Positions 6,746 to 7,096 of a stretch of DNA of 7,096 bases are shown here, one piece after another (position 1 is the stretch's first letter; every line of letters begins with the position of its first letter). The stretch covers positions 1-7,096 of the forward strand of contig JADCGM010000108.1 of NCBI GenBank assembly GCA_020249025.1, read 5' to 3'. This DNA comes from Alphaproteobacteria bacterium. GTDB taxonomy: Bacteria > Pseudomonadota > Alphaproteobacteria > Sphingomonadales > Sphingomonadaceae. Below the pieces are notes generated by a model. It made no database searches. It was not told the origin of the DNA and saw nothing but the letters and a program-made list of their open reading frames with translations. The position numbers were made by a program, and so were the translations under genes.

Positions 6746-7096
6746 TCAGCCAAGGTTTTCGGCGGCGAAGTCCCAGTTGATCGTCTGGCCGAGGAAGGCG
6801 TCGACGAAGTCGGGGCGGCGGTTCTGGTAGTCGAGATAATAGGCGTGCTCCCAGAGATCGAGCACGAGGAGGGGGCGCACGCTGTCGTGGGCGATGACGC
6901 TGTCGCCGTCATGGGTGGAGATCACGTCGAGCCGCTCGCCGCTCAGCACCAGCCACGCCCAGCCGCTGGCGAAATGGCCCACGGCCTCGGCCTTGAAGCG
7001 CTGGGCGAAGCCCTCGAGTCCGCCGAGGTCGCGGTCGATCAGCTCGGCGAGCCGGCCCGACGGCCCGTCGCCGCCCGGCGCGCGCAGCGAATTCCA
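6746..7096 (-). CDS. sodB: Fe/Mn-family superoxide dismutase, C-terminal part (5' end outside window)
   Basis: This enzyme dismutates superoxide to hydrogen peroxide and oxygen using an active-site iron or manganese. The frame is open from the window edge to TGA 6748-6746, giving 116 residues of a protein that is usually about 200. The visible part starts at WNSLRAPGG, the block that normally follows the second metal-binding His, and continues through HFASGWAWLVL to the signature DLWEHAYY. There the Asp (codon 6859-6857) and His (6847-6845) are the third and fourth metal ligands. It ends with LDYQNRRPDFVDAFL and INWDF. The first two His ligands lie outside the window. Metal preference is not settled: sphingomonad homologues are usually annotated as iron type, so sodB is a tentative symbol. 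It lies 47 nt upstream of serS on the same strand. Confidence 0.93.
   Translation of the reverse strand, partial: WNSLRAPGGDGPSGRLAELIDRDLGGLEGFAQRFKAEAVGHFASGWAWLVLSGERLDVISTHDGDSVIAHDSVRPLLVLDLWEHAYYLDYQNRRPDFVDAFLGQTINWDFAAENLG

Noticed and set aside
5529..6830. 433-residue plus-strand open frame opposite serS
   Set aside because: Antisense to serS, which has every SerRS motif intact; the product has no recognisable domain.
1..7096. A hidden novel system, mobile element or RNA gene
   Set aside because: Every stretch over 50 nt is covered by a recognised housekeeping or catabolic gene. No transposase, integrase, tRNA-like fold or array was seen by eye on either strand.

Overview
The window is a very GC-rich, tightly packed chromosomal segment with six protein genes, two of them cut by the window edges. 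Base composition, gene content and a sphingomonad-style GC-rich intergenic hairpin suggest an alphaproteobacterium, probably Sphingomonadales. That assignment is inference from pattern; no rRNA or other firm marker is present.

Plus strand, 1-3381: the arginine succinyltransferase (AST) catabolic operon, in the order astA (5' end missing), astD, astB. The genes overlap (14 nt, then a 4-nt ATGA), so they are almost certainly co-transcribed and translationally coupled. AstA succinylates arginine, AstB dihydrolyses succinylarginine to succinylornithine with release of ammonia and CO2, and AstD oxidises succinylglutamate semialdehyde to succinylglutamate. The other two pathway steps, AstC (transaminase) and AstE (desuccinylase), are not encoded here. 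The operon ends at astB, since the next gene lies on the opposite strand.

Convergent junction, 3382-3426: 45 nt between the astB and nlpD stop codons. It contains a perfect 8-bp GC hairpin that may terminate both units.

Minus strand, 7096 down to 3427: sodB (3' half only), serS, surE and an NlpD-type lipoprotein. serS and surE overlap by 4 nt, and surE and nlpD are 9 nt apart, so these three form one operon. serS-surE-(pcm)-nlpD is a familiar proteobacterial cluster; here pcm is missing. The genes combine translation (seryl-tRNA synthetase), nucleotide/stress housekeeping (SurE) and cell-wall hydrolase control (NlpD). The NlpD-like protein keeps two LysM domains but has lost most LytM active-site residues, so it is more likely an amidase regulator than a peptidase. 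sodB is separated from serS by 47 nt, which hold a small hairpin and a weak promoter-like pair.

I see no mobile element, CRISPR array, tRNA, rRNA or novel system. The remaining long open frames are antisense or out-of-frame shadows of these genes. The points worth a second look are modest: the degenerate LytM site, the missing pcm, the incomplete AST operon and the flanking synteny.
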